Shown here: positions 1 to 7,697 of the stretch, piece by piece
How positions within the stretch are numbered: the first letter of the stretch is position 1
Layout of the letters: every line of letters begins with the position of its first letter
The notes under the pieces: model-generated
What the model was told of the DNA's origin: nothing
Databases searched by the model: none
The model's input: only the letters and a program-made list of their open reading frames with translations
Position numbers and translations under genes: made by a program
Assembly: GCA_023229725.1 (NCBI GenBank)
Contig: JALNYR010000007.1
Coordinates: forward strand, 1-33,409
Reading direction: 5' to 3'
Origin: Dehalococcoidia bacterium
GTDB lineage: Bacteria; Chloroflexota; Dehalococcoidia; GIF9; AB-539-J10
Length of the DNA stretch: 33,409 nucleotides

Positions 1-489
1 ATCCGGAGCAAGGCGAGGCGGCTGGACTTCGAACGACGCCTCGACCTCGTCATTATCGACTATCTGCAGCTCATCCAGGGCGACGGCCGCAAGGAGACGC
101 GGGTTCAGGAGCTGAGCCAGATCACGAGAGCGCTCAAGCTCCTCGCCCGAGAACTCGACGTGCCGGTGATTGCGGTGTCCCAGTTGAGTCGTGCCGTCGA
201 GTGGCGCACGACCCACGTGCCGCAGCTTGCCGACCTCCGCGAGTCGGGTACCATCGAGCAGGATGCCGACATCGTCGTCTTCATCTACCGGGAAGACAAG
301 TACGTGACCGAGGAAGAGTGGAATCGTTTGCACGACATAACGCGCGAGGACTACCCGAAGGGCATCGCTGATATCATCATTGCGAAGCACCGGAACGGAC
401 CTCTCGGACAGGTCAAGCTCCGGTTCGTGGACCGCGCAGTCCGATTCGATAACATCTCACAGGAGACTGCCACGTCCTCGCTCATGTAG
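1..489 (+). CDS. dnaB: Replicative DNA helicase DnaB, C-terminal part (5' end outside window)
   Basis: This is the 3' end (162 codons) of the hexameric replicative helicase that unwinds DNA ahead of the replisome. The reading frame is open from base 1. The visible part is the RecA-like motor domain: the Walker B segment [11 protein letters not shown], the VIAVSQLSR segment with its conserved Gln, the [15 protein letters not shown] segment, and the KHRNGPLG loop typical of DnaB near the C-terminus. The stop codon is at 487-489, and a DnaD-like gene starts 15 bp later. This fits a replication-restart or initiation cluster in which helicase, DnaD and a loader are encoded together. The N-terminal domain and Walker A lie upstream and cannot be judged. 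Confidence 0.96.
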   Translation: MRSKARRLDFERRLDLVIIDYLQLIQGDGRKETRVQELSQITRALKLLARELDVPVIAVSQLSRAVEWRTTHVPQLADLRESGTIEQDADIVVFIYREDKYVTEEEWNRLHDITREDYPKGIADIIIAKHRNGPLGQVKLRFVDRAVRFDNISQETATSSLM

Positions 490-504
490 ACAGGTTGGCT
501 CGAG

Positions 505-1182
505 ATGGCAGGTCGTATTCCGTACTCTGCCGCGCAGCCGGGCGCATTCACGCAGGTGCCGGGCACCTACGTCAGCCAGTTGATGCGCCACGTGGAGGAC
601 CTCTCCGAGCTCAAGGTGACCGTGCTCGCGTTCTATCTGCTGAGCCAGTCGCGTGCGTATCCGTCCTACGTGCCGCACCGCGAACTCGTGCTCAAGGCCA
701 CGTCCCTGGTCGGCCTCGACGAGTCGGCCTGCGTTGCAGGCATCGACGCTGCGGTAAGGCGCGGTGTGTTTGTGTGCATGGCCCTGCCGCTGCCTGAGGG
801 CCCGACGGCGGTCTACTTCGCCAACATCGAAGCGGACCTGGCGGCCATCGAGCAACTCAAGTCGAAGTGCGCCGGCGGGCCGCGCACGGGCGGACCTCCT
901 GTGCCGAACGTGTTCGAGTTGTACGAGCAGAACATCGGCATCATCACGCCGATGATGGCGGAGGAGTTGAAAGACGCGCAGAGGACCTATCCTGCGGGGT
1001 GGATCGAGGAGGCGTTTCGCGAGGCCGTGAAGGCCAGGAAGCTCAGCTGGAGGTACATCAGCAGGATACTCGAGCGCTGGACAGCGGAAGGGAAGGACAG
1101 TGGAGAAAATCGACCGGGTGCTCGCGCGGATGACCCCGACAAATACGTCAAAGGCCAGTACGGAGGCATCGTCAGGCGCTGA
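505..1182 (+). CDS. DnaD/DnaB_2-domain replication initiation protein
   Basis: A 225-residue protein with a DnaD-type C-terminal domain at about residues 134-195. It contains NVFELYEQNIGIITPMMAEE and ends in YISRILERW, which fits the YxxxIxxxW signature of the DnaB_2/DnaD family. The N-terminal 115 residues look like a winged-helix-style domain. DnaD proteins of Firmicutes act with a DnaI-type ATPase to recruit DnaB helicase at the origin or at restart sites. The flanking dnaB and loader genes support the same role here. The start at 505 is an ATG. The last 83 bp overlap the next gene in another frame, which suggests translational coupling. The family call rests on the C-terminal motif and the gene order; the exact partner is inferred. 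Confidence 0.85.
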   Translation: MAGRIPYSAAQPGAFTQVPGTYVSQLMRHVEDLSELKVTVLAFYLLSQSRAYPSYVPHRELVLKATSLVGLDESACVAGIDAAVRRGVFVCMALPLPEGPTAVYFANIEADLAAIEQLKSKCAGGPRTGGPPVPNVFELYEQNIGIITPMMAEELKDAQRTYPAGWIEEAFREAVKARKLSWRYISRILERWTAEGKDSGENRPGARADDPDKYVKGQYGGIVRR

Positions 1183-2491
1183 CTACGTGGCGCCGCAGGC
1201 CGAACTGCCGCGCGAGGCCGATGCCGTTTGCCCGGTGTGTCACGGCGGTGGTTTCGTCCACCCGCTATTGCCTTCCGGTTCGCCGGACTACTCGCGGGTG
1301 GTGGCCTGTCGTTGCCGCGAACCTGAACTGGCGAAAGAGCGGCAACACGTGCTGGAGAAGTACAGCAACCTTGGCCATCTGGCTCACTACACGTTCAGCA
1401 CGCTGCGGCCGGATGGCCGCGCCGGCTATGTCGCCGGATACGCCGCTGCATTCAGCGCGGCGCGTGGATTCGCCGAACAACCGTCCGGTTGGCTGGTGTT
1501 CGTCGGTCCGGCGGGAAGCGGGAAGACGCACCTCTCGTGCGCCATCGCGAATGAGCGACTCTCCGCGGGACAGCAGGTGTTCTACGTCTGTACGGCCGAC
1601 CTCCTCGATCATCTGCGGAGCGCCTTCAATCCGTCGAGCGAGATGAGCTACGATGATCTCTTCGAGCAGGTGAAGAACTCGGCGGTGCTCGTGCTCGACG
1701 ATTTCAGGGTGGAGGAAGCTACCTCCCCCTGGGCGAAGCAGAAGCTGGAGCAGATTCTCAATCACCGCTACAGTGTGCGACTGCCGACCGTCATCGCGAC
1801 CGATGTCTCGCCGGCCGAGATGGATGTGCGGTTCAGCGAGCGGTTGCTTGACGGAGAGATGTGCCGCATATTCCAGCTTGGTCGTCCGCATGCAGGCGGC
1901 CTGGACGTACCGCCCCTTCCTGATGGTCTGAGGCGAGAGACGTTCGAGAGCTTCGACCTCAATCGGGTCGAGCTGTCGCACGAGCAGCAGCAGAACCTCA
2001 AGATGGCGTTCGACCTCGCGCATGGTTTCGCCGAGGCTCCCGAAGGATGGGTGGTCTTCCAGGGAACAAATGGCTGCGGGAAAACGCATCTCGCGTCCGC
2101 CATCGCCAACTTCCGCATTGCAGCAGGTGAGCCTGTTCTCTTCCTGGTCGTCGCTGACCTCCTCGACTACCTCCGCTCCGCCTTCGGGCCGGACAGCCGC
2201 GTGTCCTATTCCCGATTCTTCGACGAGGTGAAGCAGTGCCCGCTGCTCATCCTTGATGATTTCGGAGAGCAGTCGGCATCGCCGTGGGCCAAGTCGAAGC
2301 TGTTCCAGCTCATCAACCACCGCTACAATGCGAGGCTGCCCATGGTGGTTACCACGTCTCTGTCCCTCGAGGAGATAGAGAGGCGCATCAGTGCGCGGTT
2401 CGCGGACCCGCAGATCGGGACGGTATTCAACATTATCGCGCCTCACTACAGTGTCGACGGATGCGAGCGAAGCGCGGGCGGTCGCAGCTGA
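1100..2491 (+). CDS. DnaC/DnaI-like helicase loader with two tandem AAA+ ATPase domains
   Basis: A 463-residue protein. The N-terminus has four cysteines, C44-x2-C47 and C70-x-C72, resembling the zinc site found before the ATPase of DnaI-type loaders. Two homologous AAA+ units follow. Unit 1 (about 98-260) has Walker A GPAGSGKTH at 136 and Walker B VLVLDD at 196. Unit 2 (about 281-450) has Walker A GTNGCGKTH at 322 and Walker B LLILDD at 382. Matching blocks recur in both: DLLD(H/Y)LRSAF, SPWAK.KL..(I/L)(L/I)NHRY and ARLP/VRLP. Usual DnaC/DnaI loaders have one AAA+ domain and are about 250-330 residues. The sensor-1 Asn usual after the LPT segment is Asp in unit 1 (VIATD) and Ser in unit 2 (VVTTS). 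A GTG start at 1100 follows GGAAGGA. It overlaps dnaD by 83 bp. The loader role is inferred from family and neighbours. Confidence 0.85.
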   Translation: MEKIDRVLARMTPTNTSKASTEASSGADYVAPQAELPREADAVCPVCHGGGFVHPLLPSGSPDYSRVVACRCREPELAKERQHVLEKYSNLGHLAHYTFSTLRPDGRAGYVAGYAAAFSAARGFAEQPSGWLVFVGPAGSGKTHLSCAIANERLSAGQQVFYVCTADLLDHLRSAFNPSSEMSYDDLFEQVKNSAVLVLDDFRVEEATSPWAKQKLEQILNHRYSVRLPTVIATDVSPAEMDVRFSERLLDGEMCRIFQLGRPHAGGLDVPPLPDGLRRETFESFDLNRVELSHEQQQNLKMAFDLAHGFAEAPEGWVVFQGTNGCGKTHLASAIANFRIAAGEPVLFLVVADLLDYLRSAFGPDSRVSYSRFFDEVKQCPLLILDDFGEQSASPWAKSKLFQLINHRYNARLPMVVTTSLSLEEIERRISARFADPQIGTVFNIIAPHYSVDGCERSAGGRS

Positions 2492-2509
2492 CGCCTGTCG
2501 CGTCGCCCG

Positions 2510-3211
2510 GTGGGCGGAATGGCGATGGGTTCAATCGCACTCGTTGTTGGAGGCTACCTGCTCGGTGCGTTGCCGTTCACGGTCGCGCTGGCGGTTGCCA
2601 GCGGGCTCGAGCCGGCTGAGGAACCGGACCTCCACATCGCTCTCTGGCGTCGAGTCGGGCGGCTCGCGGCCACGGCCGCAACCGTGGTCGAAATCGCCAA
2701 GGGAGCCTTCCCGGTGCTGGTCGGTTTCGGCTTCAGCCTGCCGGTTGGCATTGTCGCACTGTCGGGCGCTGCGGCCGTGGCAGGGCAGATGTGGCCTCCC
2801 CTTCGAGGCCACGGCGAGAAGGGCAACACCACCGGCGCCGGCGCACTCATCACGCTGCTGTTGCTGTATCGGGCGTATCTGCCGCTGGTGAGCCTTGTGT
2901 TCTTCGCGGCCGGAATTGCGCTTCGCTACGTGACCCTTGTGGCGGACAGGCGTGCCGAGGGAGGCTCGGACCACCCGCTCGCGTACGCTCTGCCCGTGGG
3001 AATGCTGTTGGGCTTCGGCGTCGCCCCTCTCATCTGCCGGCTCACCGGCGAGCCTCAGGGCCTCAGTGGCGGCCTGCTGCTCATGTTTGTGCTGATCGTG
3101 GCAAGACGGCTGACGGCCGGCGTGTTGCTCGACCTGGCCGTCGGAACCAAGGTGGCCCCGATGCTGCTGCGGAGGCTGCTGTTCGACGAGTCGCTCACGG
3201 GGCGTGGCTGA
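2510..3211 (+). CDS. Divergent PlsY-like (glycerol-3-phosphate acyltransferase family) membrane protein
   Basis: A strongly hydrophobic protein of up to 233 residues with about 5-6 membrane segments. The layout recalls PlsY, which acylates glycerol-3-phosphate using acyl-phosphate: GGYLLGALPF near the N-terminus, EIAKGAFPV in the middle, and AGQMWPPLRGHGEKGNTTG where PlsY has its GH..PV...GGKG.AT motif. All three motifs are altered: GS to GA, the Asp before KG to Glu, GH to GQ, and the GSGN..ATN stretch is not recognisable. Catalytic activity is therefore doubtful. Starts are possible at GTG 2510, ATG 2519 or ATG 2525. It begins 18 bp after the loader gene and overlaps the convergent dedA gene by 17 bp. 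It could be a family member with another lipid-related role. Confidence 0.6.
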   Translation: MGGMAMGSIALVVGGYLLGALPFTVALAVASGLEPAEEPDLHIALWRRVGRLAATAATVVEIAKGAFPVLVGFGFSLPVGIVALSGAAAVAGQMWPPLRGHGEKGNTTGAGALITLLLLYRAYLPLVSLVFFAAGIALRYVTLVADRRAEGGSDHPLAYALPVGMLLGFGVAPLICRLTGEPQGLSGGLLLMFVLIVARRLTAGVLLDLAVGTKVAPMLLRRLLFDESLTGRG

Positions 3212-3878
3212 CCCGGGTGGATGTTGCTGCCGTCCGCGCCGGCGGCGCGCGTTGCAGCGCTTTTCGCAGTACAACGTAGCCCACGATGACGCTGACGCTG
3301 ATGGCGACGCCGATGACAATGGCGACAATTCCCGGGTAGGCGGAAGGGTCGATGGAGCGCGAGGCGGCTCCGCCCATCGCCCCTGCTGTCATGAAGGCGG
3401 CCTCCCAGGCGACTATCTGGCCGGACGTGGCGGCCAGAAACCTCTTGCGGTCCACTCTGGAAACGCCGCAGAGAAACGACGTCAGGACGGTGAAGCCGGG
3501 GGTGAAGCGCGCCAGGACGACGGTCGGGACAATCCACTGCGCCAACCTGTCTCGAAGGAGCGCCACCCGCTCGGGTGTCAGCCTCAGTCGTGCCCAATTG
3601 CGCGTCACGAGAGTCGCCCCGTACTTGGCGGACACTTCGTAGGCCGACGTCGACCCCAGGAATCTGCCCAGAAACGCGGCGGCCAGGAATGGCACCACGG
3701 CCAGGAAGGGAGAGCCATGTGCGAGCTGAAACCCCGTGAAGACCAGTAGACCTTCGATGGCGGGACAGGTGAAGGGCAATCCCAGTTCACCGAGCAGCGC
3801 CAGGACGAGGACTATCGACAGCCAGACGGCTCCGCTTGAGGCCGCGGAGTTCAACAGTTCCCAGATTGTGTCTGCCAC
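3195..3878 (-). CDS. DedA-family (SNARE-associated/VTT-like) inner membrane protein
   Basis: A 227-residue multi-spanning protein of the DedA family, whose members act in membrane lipid homeostasis, including undecaprenyl-phosphate recycling. Visible family marks are an N-terminal E-x-x-LPFTCPAIEGLLVFTGF segment, a central LGSTSAYEVSAKYG, and the conserved ARFTPGFTVLTSFLCGVSRVDRKRFLAAT block that carries the essential Arg-Phe-x-Pro-Gly. The length is normal for the family. It starts at GTG 3878 with no Shine-Dalgarno. A perfect TATAAT lies 8 nt upstream, so the message may be leaderless. Its 3' end overlaps the PlsY-like gene by 17 bp in convergent orientation. Its substrate cannot be read from sequence. 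Confidence 0.9.
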   Translation of the reverse strand: MADTIWELLNSAASSGAVWLSIVLVLALLGELGLPFTCPAIEGLLVFTGFQLAHGSPFLAVVPFLAAAFLGRFLGSTSAYEVSAKYGATLVTRNWARLRLTPERVALLRDRLAQWIVPTVVLARFTPGFTVLTSFLCGVSRVDRKRFLAATSGQIVAWEAAFMTAGAMGGAASRSIDPSAYPGIVAIVIGVAISVSVIVGYVVLRKALQRAPPARTAATSTRVSHAP

Positions 3879-3894
3879 GGATGCGAATTATACT
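3866..3894. promoter_or_regulatory. Divergent promoter region with overlapping -10 boxes
   Basis: The AT-rich block AATTATACT gives a perfect TATAAT on the minus strand (3887-3892, toward dedA) and TATACT on the plus strand (3889-3894, toward the glycosyltransferase). On the plus strand, a weak -35 TTGTGT (3866-3871) lies 17 bp upstream. No good -35 is seen for the minus-strand box. The dedA start follows its -10 after 8 nt. The plus-strand gene would have a leader of about 20 nt with no obvious ribosome-binding site. Confidence 0.55.
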
Positions 3895-3921
3895 ACTTGC
3901 TGCGGCCATCTCGACTGTATT

Positions 3922-5151
3922 ATGCTTCCCCACGCCTTGACCGACGCTTCCAGATTGAAGGTTGTGTTCTTTAACCTGGGCGGAGGTCCGGCTCCCTCCG
4001 GCGATGGCTTCGTCTTCACCGAGGGAGGGCTCGTTCATGCGGTTCACTCCTTCGTGCCTCTGACTGGCAGCTGCGATGTCACGGTCATCTGCCCCAACGT
4101 GCCGCCGGGGAGCGAGGGGCGCTCGTACGACTTCCGTGGCGTGCGCGTTGTCTGCCCCCCAGGCGTACCCCTGCCGCCGGGTATCCGCCCCGGGGAGCTG
4201 TCCTTCACTGAGCGCAGGTTCGCCACTCTGCTGCAGGGTCCGACCCTGGCGGCGAACTACGTCCGCACCGTGCGTGACACCCGCAAAGTGAAGCCTTCCG
4301 TTGTTCTTGCGAACGGCATCCTGGGTTCGTACCTGCTGTCGAGGAACCGTCGCCATGCGCCCGTCATTGCCGTCATCCACCACCTCTACCACGATGCGCG
4401 GACGACCGGCTCGCAGGCATCCACCGGCGGGCTGACGGCGCGACTCGAGATGATGCTGCTTCGCAGGCTCTCGGTGGACGGCGTCGCGGTCGTGAATCCG
4501 ACGGTTCGACAGCGGCTCATTGAGTGCGGCATGGACCCCGAGCGCGTCGTGTGCGTTGGCAACGGCGTCGATGTGAACCACTACGCGTTCACCGCGGCCA
4601 AACCAGGGATGCAGCTGACCTTCGTCGGTCGGCTGCGCAGGCTGAAGTGCGTCGACCGCGTCATCGATGCATTTGCCATCGTGCACCGGAAGCAGCCGGA
4701 AGCCGTGCTCCACATCGCCGGTGACGGCCCCATGAGGCGTTCGCTCGAGCATCAGGCGGCGGCGCTCGGCCTCGCCGGGAGCGTCGTCTTCCACGGTTTC
4801 CTGCCCGAGGATGCCAAGGTGGCGCTGCTGCGGGATAGCTCCGTCTACCTCTCCGCGTCACAGTTTGAGGGGTTTGGCATCCCGCTGGTGGAGGCCATGG
4901 CGGCCGGCGCCGTGCCCGTCGTCAGTGATATCCCGTCGCACGGCTTCATCTTCCAGGACCGGCAGGTGGGTTTCCTTGCAGGCTCTCCTGAGCAGATGGC
5001 CGAACGAGCCCTCCAGGTGCTCGAGGACGGCGCGCTTCGTGAGCGCATGGCTCGGGAAGGCCGTGAGCTCGTCTGCCGGACGTGGACGTGGGACGCCGTT
5101 GCTCTTCGCTACCGCGCGCTGATCGACAGCGTTCTGGCATCCCGTCGCTGA
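3922..5151 (+). CDS. Glycosyltransferase family 4 (GT-B fold)
   Basis: A 409-residue retaining glycosyltransferase. The N-terminal Rossmann domain has a glycine-rich acceptor loop (VFFNLGGGPAPSGDGF). The C-terminal nucleotide-sugar domain shows GNGVDVNHY, LTFVGRLRRLK and HIAGDGPMRRSLE. It ends with the GT4 E-x7-E motif in SQFEGFGIPLVEAMAAGAVPVVSD, with both glutamates present. The frame is open upstream to 3736, but that stretch overlaps dedA, so ATG 3922 is chosen. It stands alone between dedA and an SDR gene rather than in the polysaccharide locus at 17-26 kb. Donor and acceptor are unknown; a role in glycolipid or cell-envelope glycan synthesis is plausible. Confidence 0.9.
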   Translation: MLPHALTDASRLKVVFFNLGGGPAPSGDGFVFTEGGLVHAVHSFVPLTGSCDVTVICPNVPPGSEGRSYDFRGVRVVCPPGVPLPPGIRPGELSFTERRFATLLQGPTLAANYVRTVRDTRKVKPSVVLANGILGSYLLSRNRRHAPVIAVIHHLYHDARTTGSQASTGGLTARLEMMLLRRLSVDGVAVVNPTVRQRLIECGMDPERVVCVGNGVDVNHYAFTAAKPGMQLTFVGRLRRLKCVDRVIDAFAIVHRKQPEAVLHIAGDGPMRRSLEHQAAALGLAGSVVFHGFLPEDAKVALLRDSSVYLSASQFEGFGIPLVEAMAAGAVPVVSDIPSHGFIFQDRQVGFLAGSPEQMAERALQVLEDGALRERMAREGRELVCRTWTWDAVALRYRALIDSVLASRR

Positions 5152-5179
5152 AGCGGGCGCGTTCCTCCGGCCCCGGCGT

Positions 5180-5206
5180 CTCTCGACGTGCGCAGTGCGT
5201 CGAGGG
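5180..5206 (+). terminator. Hairpin after the GT4 gene
   Basis: The arms CTCGACG (5182-5188) and CGTCGAG (5198-5204) form a 7-bp stem, extended by a U-G and a C-G pair, around a 9-nt loop. It lies 30 bp after the GT4 stop codon. No T-run follows, so intrinsic termination is uncertain. Confidence 0.4.
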
Positions 5207-5293
5207 ATGGTGTGGCATACTATTTGCGCACGTGACCTCCCCCGGATGACGTTCGAGGGGAGTGTACGCACTGGCTACGACGGAGGACACGCC

Positions 5294-6094
5294 ATGCGCG
5301 ATGACTCGGCTTACGGACTCGACGGCAGGACGGCAATCGTGACCGGCTCCGGTTCAGGCATCGGCCGGGGCATCGCACTCGAGATGGCGAATGCGGGGGC
5401 GGATGTCGTGGTGGCCGAGTTCCGGCGGGAGGCGGCCGAAGAGACGGCTGCCAGGGTGCGCAGTCTGGGCAGGAAGGCGCTCGTTGCTGTGACGGATGTG
5501 ACCTCCGAGCAGAGCGTGGCGGCGATGATGGCCGCGGCGGTCGGCGAGTTCGGCGGCGTCGACATCCTCGTGAACAACGTCGGCGGCCTCGGACCTCAGC
5601 CGAAGAAGACGACCATCATCGACCTCACGCTGCACGAGTGGGATTCGCTTCTGCGTTTGAATCTCACCTCGCAGTTCATCTGCAGCAAGGCGTTCATCAG
5701 CCACGTTGTCGACAGCGGCCGGAAGGGGAGCATCGTCAATATCGCTTCGCTCGGCGGGCTTGTGCCGTACGAGACCTCGGTCGTGTACGGAGCGGCAAAG
5801 GCGGGCGTCGTCAGCATGACGATGACGCTCGCAAGCGAGTACGGCAAGCGCGGTATCCGGGTGAACTGCATCGCTCCCGGCCACATCCGCACTCCCATCC
5901 CGGAGGCGCTGTACAAGAGCAAGCCGGAACTGCGCGCGGCGCAGGACCGCATCATCCCTGTCGGCCGGTGGGGAGAAGCTGAGGAGATCGGCCGTCTGGC
6001 CGTCTTCCTTGCCTCCGAGGCGTCGAGCTACGTGACGGGGCAGACGATAGTCGCCAGCGGTGGCATGACGTACTTCCTCACGAAGCTGCCCTGA
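5294..6094 (+). CDS. Short-chain dehydrogenase/reductase (SDR, FabG-like)
   Basis: A 266-residue classical SDR using NAD(P)H. It has the dinucleotide motif TGSGSGIG (17-24), NNVGG (94-98), catalytic Ser152 (NIASLGG), Tyr165 and Lys169 (YGAAK), and the IAPGHIRTP loop. The C-terminus VTGQTIVASGGMT is typical of FabG-like enzymes. The start ATG 5294 is preceded by GGAGG at 5282-5286. The frame runs upstream to 5195 but without a better start. No pathway partner is adjacent, since a GT4 gene precedes and an HNH gene follows, so the substrate cannot be assigned. The family assignment is secure; the name FabG would be over-annotation. Confidence 0.92.
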   Translation: MRDDSAYGLDGRTAIVTGSGSGIGRGIALEMANAGADVVVAEFRREAAEETAARVRSLGRKALVAVTDVTSEQSVAAMMAAAVGEFGGVDILVNNVGGLGPQPKKTTIIDLTLHEWDSLLRLNLTSQFICSKAFISHVVDSGRKGSIVNIASLGGLVPYETSVVYGAAKAGVVSMTMTLASEYGKRGIRVNCIAPGHIRTPIPEALYKSKPELRAAQDRIIPVGRWGEAEEIGRLAVFLASEASSYVTGQTIVASGGMTYFLTKLP

Positions 6095-6123
6095 CGGGGC
6101 GCTGTGCGCAATCGGGCGGGTGG

Positions 6124-6152
6124 TTGCGGGGGTAAGGAACGGTTGCTAGAAT
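6124..6152 (+). promoter_or_regulatory. Probable sigma-70-type promoter of the HNH gene
   Basis: TTGCGG (6124-6129), a 17-bp spacer, then TAGAAT (6147-6152). The -10 matches 5 of 6 consensus bases and the -35 matches 3 of 6. Transcription would start about 10 nt before the ATG at 6170, and a GAGGG lies at 6158-6162. Confidence 0.45.
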
Positions 6153-6169
6153 ACCCCGAGGGCTCCCGT

Positions 6170-6730
6170 ATGATAGACGCGCCGGTACTCGTCCTCAATC
6201 AAGGCTTTGAGCCCCACGATGTCTGCCGCACTCGCCGCGCCATCGTGCTGGTGTTCTGCGGCAAAGCCGAGCTGGTTGAAGACAGCCGCGGCATGGTGCA
6301 CAGCATCTCCGCCTCGTTTGCCATTCCGTCCGTCATCCGCCTCACGCAGCGCGTGCGGCGTCCCGAGCACGAACGGCGTCTGACGCGCGTCGAGGTGTTC
6401 ACCCGGGACCGCTTCACCTGCCAGTACTGCGGTCGAGTCACGCGTGACCTCACGCTCGACCATGTCATGCCTCGCAGCCAGGGGGGCGAGCATTCATGGG
6501 AGAACGTCGTGAGTGCGTGCAAGCTCTGCAACCGGAAGAAGGGCGGAAGGACGCCGGATGAGGCGGGGATGAAGCTGATGAGCGTGCCGAGGAGGCCCTA
6601 CAACTACGGCTACCATGTGCCCTACCACTACTTCTGCTCGCACTCCGACTGGCAGAAGTACCTGCCGCAGCAGGTGCTTGTCAGCTCTGGCCTTCGGCCA
6701 GATGAACCTGGTCCGGCGGCAGCTCTTTAG
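6170..6730 (+). CDS. HNH endonuclease domain protein
   Basis: A 186-residue protein. Residues 1-70 carry the family's conserved start (APVLVLNQGFEPHDVCRTRRAIV and a GKAELVE segment). The HNH zinc nuclease core follows: FTCQYCGR, then LDHVMPRSQGGEHSWENVV, then ACKLCNRKKGGRTP. The two CxxC pairs hold a structural zinc, and Asp-His with Asn and His form the nuclease site. This stand-alone family is common in bacteria and its cellular role is not settled; DNA repair or nicking is possible. ATG 6170 is chosen because it begins the conserved block; an upstream extension to 6104 overlaps the promoter-like sequence. Its last 50 bp overlap the end of the convergent PSP1 gene. Confidence 0.85.
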   Translation: MIDAPVLVLNQGFEPHDVCRTRRAIVLVFCGKAELVEDSRGMVHSISASFAIPSVIRLTQRVRRPEHERRLTRVEVFTRDRFTCQYCGRVTRDLTLDHVMPRSQGGEHSWENVVSACKLCNRKKGGRTPDEAGMKLMSVPRRPYNYGYHVPYHYFCSHSDWQKYLPQQVLVSSGLRPDEPGPAAAL

Positions 6731-7697
6731 TCGCCGTCTCGAACTGGACGGTCACCGTGTTCCTCAGCGCGTTCAGTCCAATCACCCGGCCCTGTCCGAA
6801 CTCGGTGTCCACGATGCGGTTCATCCGGGGCATGTGCGACTTCGCCTCCGCGTACATCTGTTGCTCGTAGTTGAGACAGCACAGCAGCCGGCCGCAGACG
6901 CCCGAAATCTTCATCGGGTTCAGTGCGAGGTCCTGTACCTTCGCCATCTTGATGGAGGCCTGGGCGAACTGAGGCAGGAACGTCCGACAACACAACTCGT
7001 AGCCGCACTTGCCGATGAGGCCGCACAGCTTGCCCTGCTCGCGCGGTCCGACCTGGCGGAGCTCGATGCGGGCGCGCAGTACGTAGCTCAGCTCGCGGAC
7101 GAGCTTGCGGAAGTCGACCTTGTCATCGGCTCTGAAGAAGATGGTGACGTGCCGGTCTTCGTCCCAGCGGGCGGCAAGCGGGTGCATCCGGAGGTGGAGT
7201 TGCTGCACCTTCTCGCGGCACAGGGCCAGTGCCTTCAGCGAATCAGGGTCGGTTCCTGCCTCGAGAAGGATGCGGGGCCGTTGCGGCTCGCCCCCTTCCC
7301 CGCTGCGCTCACCGGTTCCCTCTCCCTGTTGCTGCTGCAACGGGCAGCCGGGGCAGGAATGCGCTTCCGCCGGCTCACCGTCCGGCGACGGCGACTGAAC
7401 GTCCGCGGACGGCTCTCCGTCGCGCGTGACGTCGTTCTCCTCTCCGGAGGTCGACACCGCGGCTTCCGGCGTCGCGAGTTCCACCCGCATATCCTCATCC
7501 CGGCGCGGCGCTGACGCGTCGTCGTGCGCGTCCGTGCGGGACAGGTTGTCCGGGGCCGGCGCTGTGTCACGGAGCTGAGGGGCTGCAGCGGCGCTCTGCT
7601 CCGGCGTCACCACGGGGGCAACGCCCGGCGTGCCCGGCTCGCCGCTGTGGCGCTCCGCCTGGCCCTCTGCGTCCCTGTCCCCATCGTATGTGCTCAT
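6681..7697 (-). CDS. PSP1/YaaT-like protein with an unusual disordered N-terminus
   Basis: A 338-residue protein. Residues 145-330 match the C-terminal part of the PSP1/YaaT family: ADDKVDFRKLVRELS, IELRQVGPRE, then cysteines C225, C231, C236-C237, C268 and C273-C274 in GLIGKCGYELCC and SGVCGRLLCCLNYE. In Bacillus, YaaT forms a complex with two small partners (YlbF and YmcA) that affects RNase Y and development. Residues 1-140 are a low-complexity Pro/Glu/Asp/Ser/Gln-rich tract, including CPGC at 115-118. The usual N-terminal PSP1 beta-domain is not recognisable there. The ATG overlaps the holB stop codon (ATGA), the common holB-yaaT order. The 3' end overlaps the HNH gene by 50 bp. Confidence 0.85.
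   Translation of the reverse strand: MSTYDGDRDAEGQAERHSGEPGTPGVAPVVTPEQSAAAAPQLRDTAPAPDNLSRTDAHDDASAPRRDEDMRVELATPEAAVSTSGEENDVTRDGEPSADVQSPSPDGEPAEAHSCPGCPLQQQQGEGTGERSGEGGEPQRPRILLEAGTDPDSLKALALCREKVQQLHLRMHPLAARWDEDRHVTIFFRADDKVDFRKLVRELSYVLRARIELRQVGPREQGKLCGLIGKCGYELCCRTFLPQFAQASIKMAKVQDLALNPMKISGVCGRLLCCLNYEQQMYAEAKSHMPRMNRIVDTEFGQGRVIGLNALRNTVTVQFETATKELPPDQVHLAEGQS

Noticed and set aside
1265..2446. 393-residue minus-strand reading frame opposite the helicase-loader gene
   Set aside because: The opposite strand encodes intact Walker motifs twice; this frame shows no recognisable domain.
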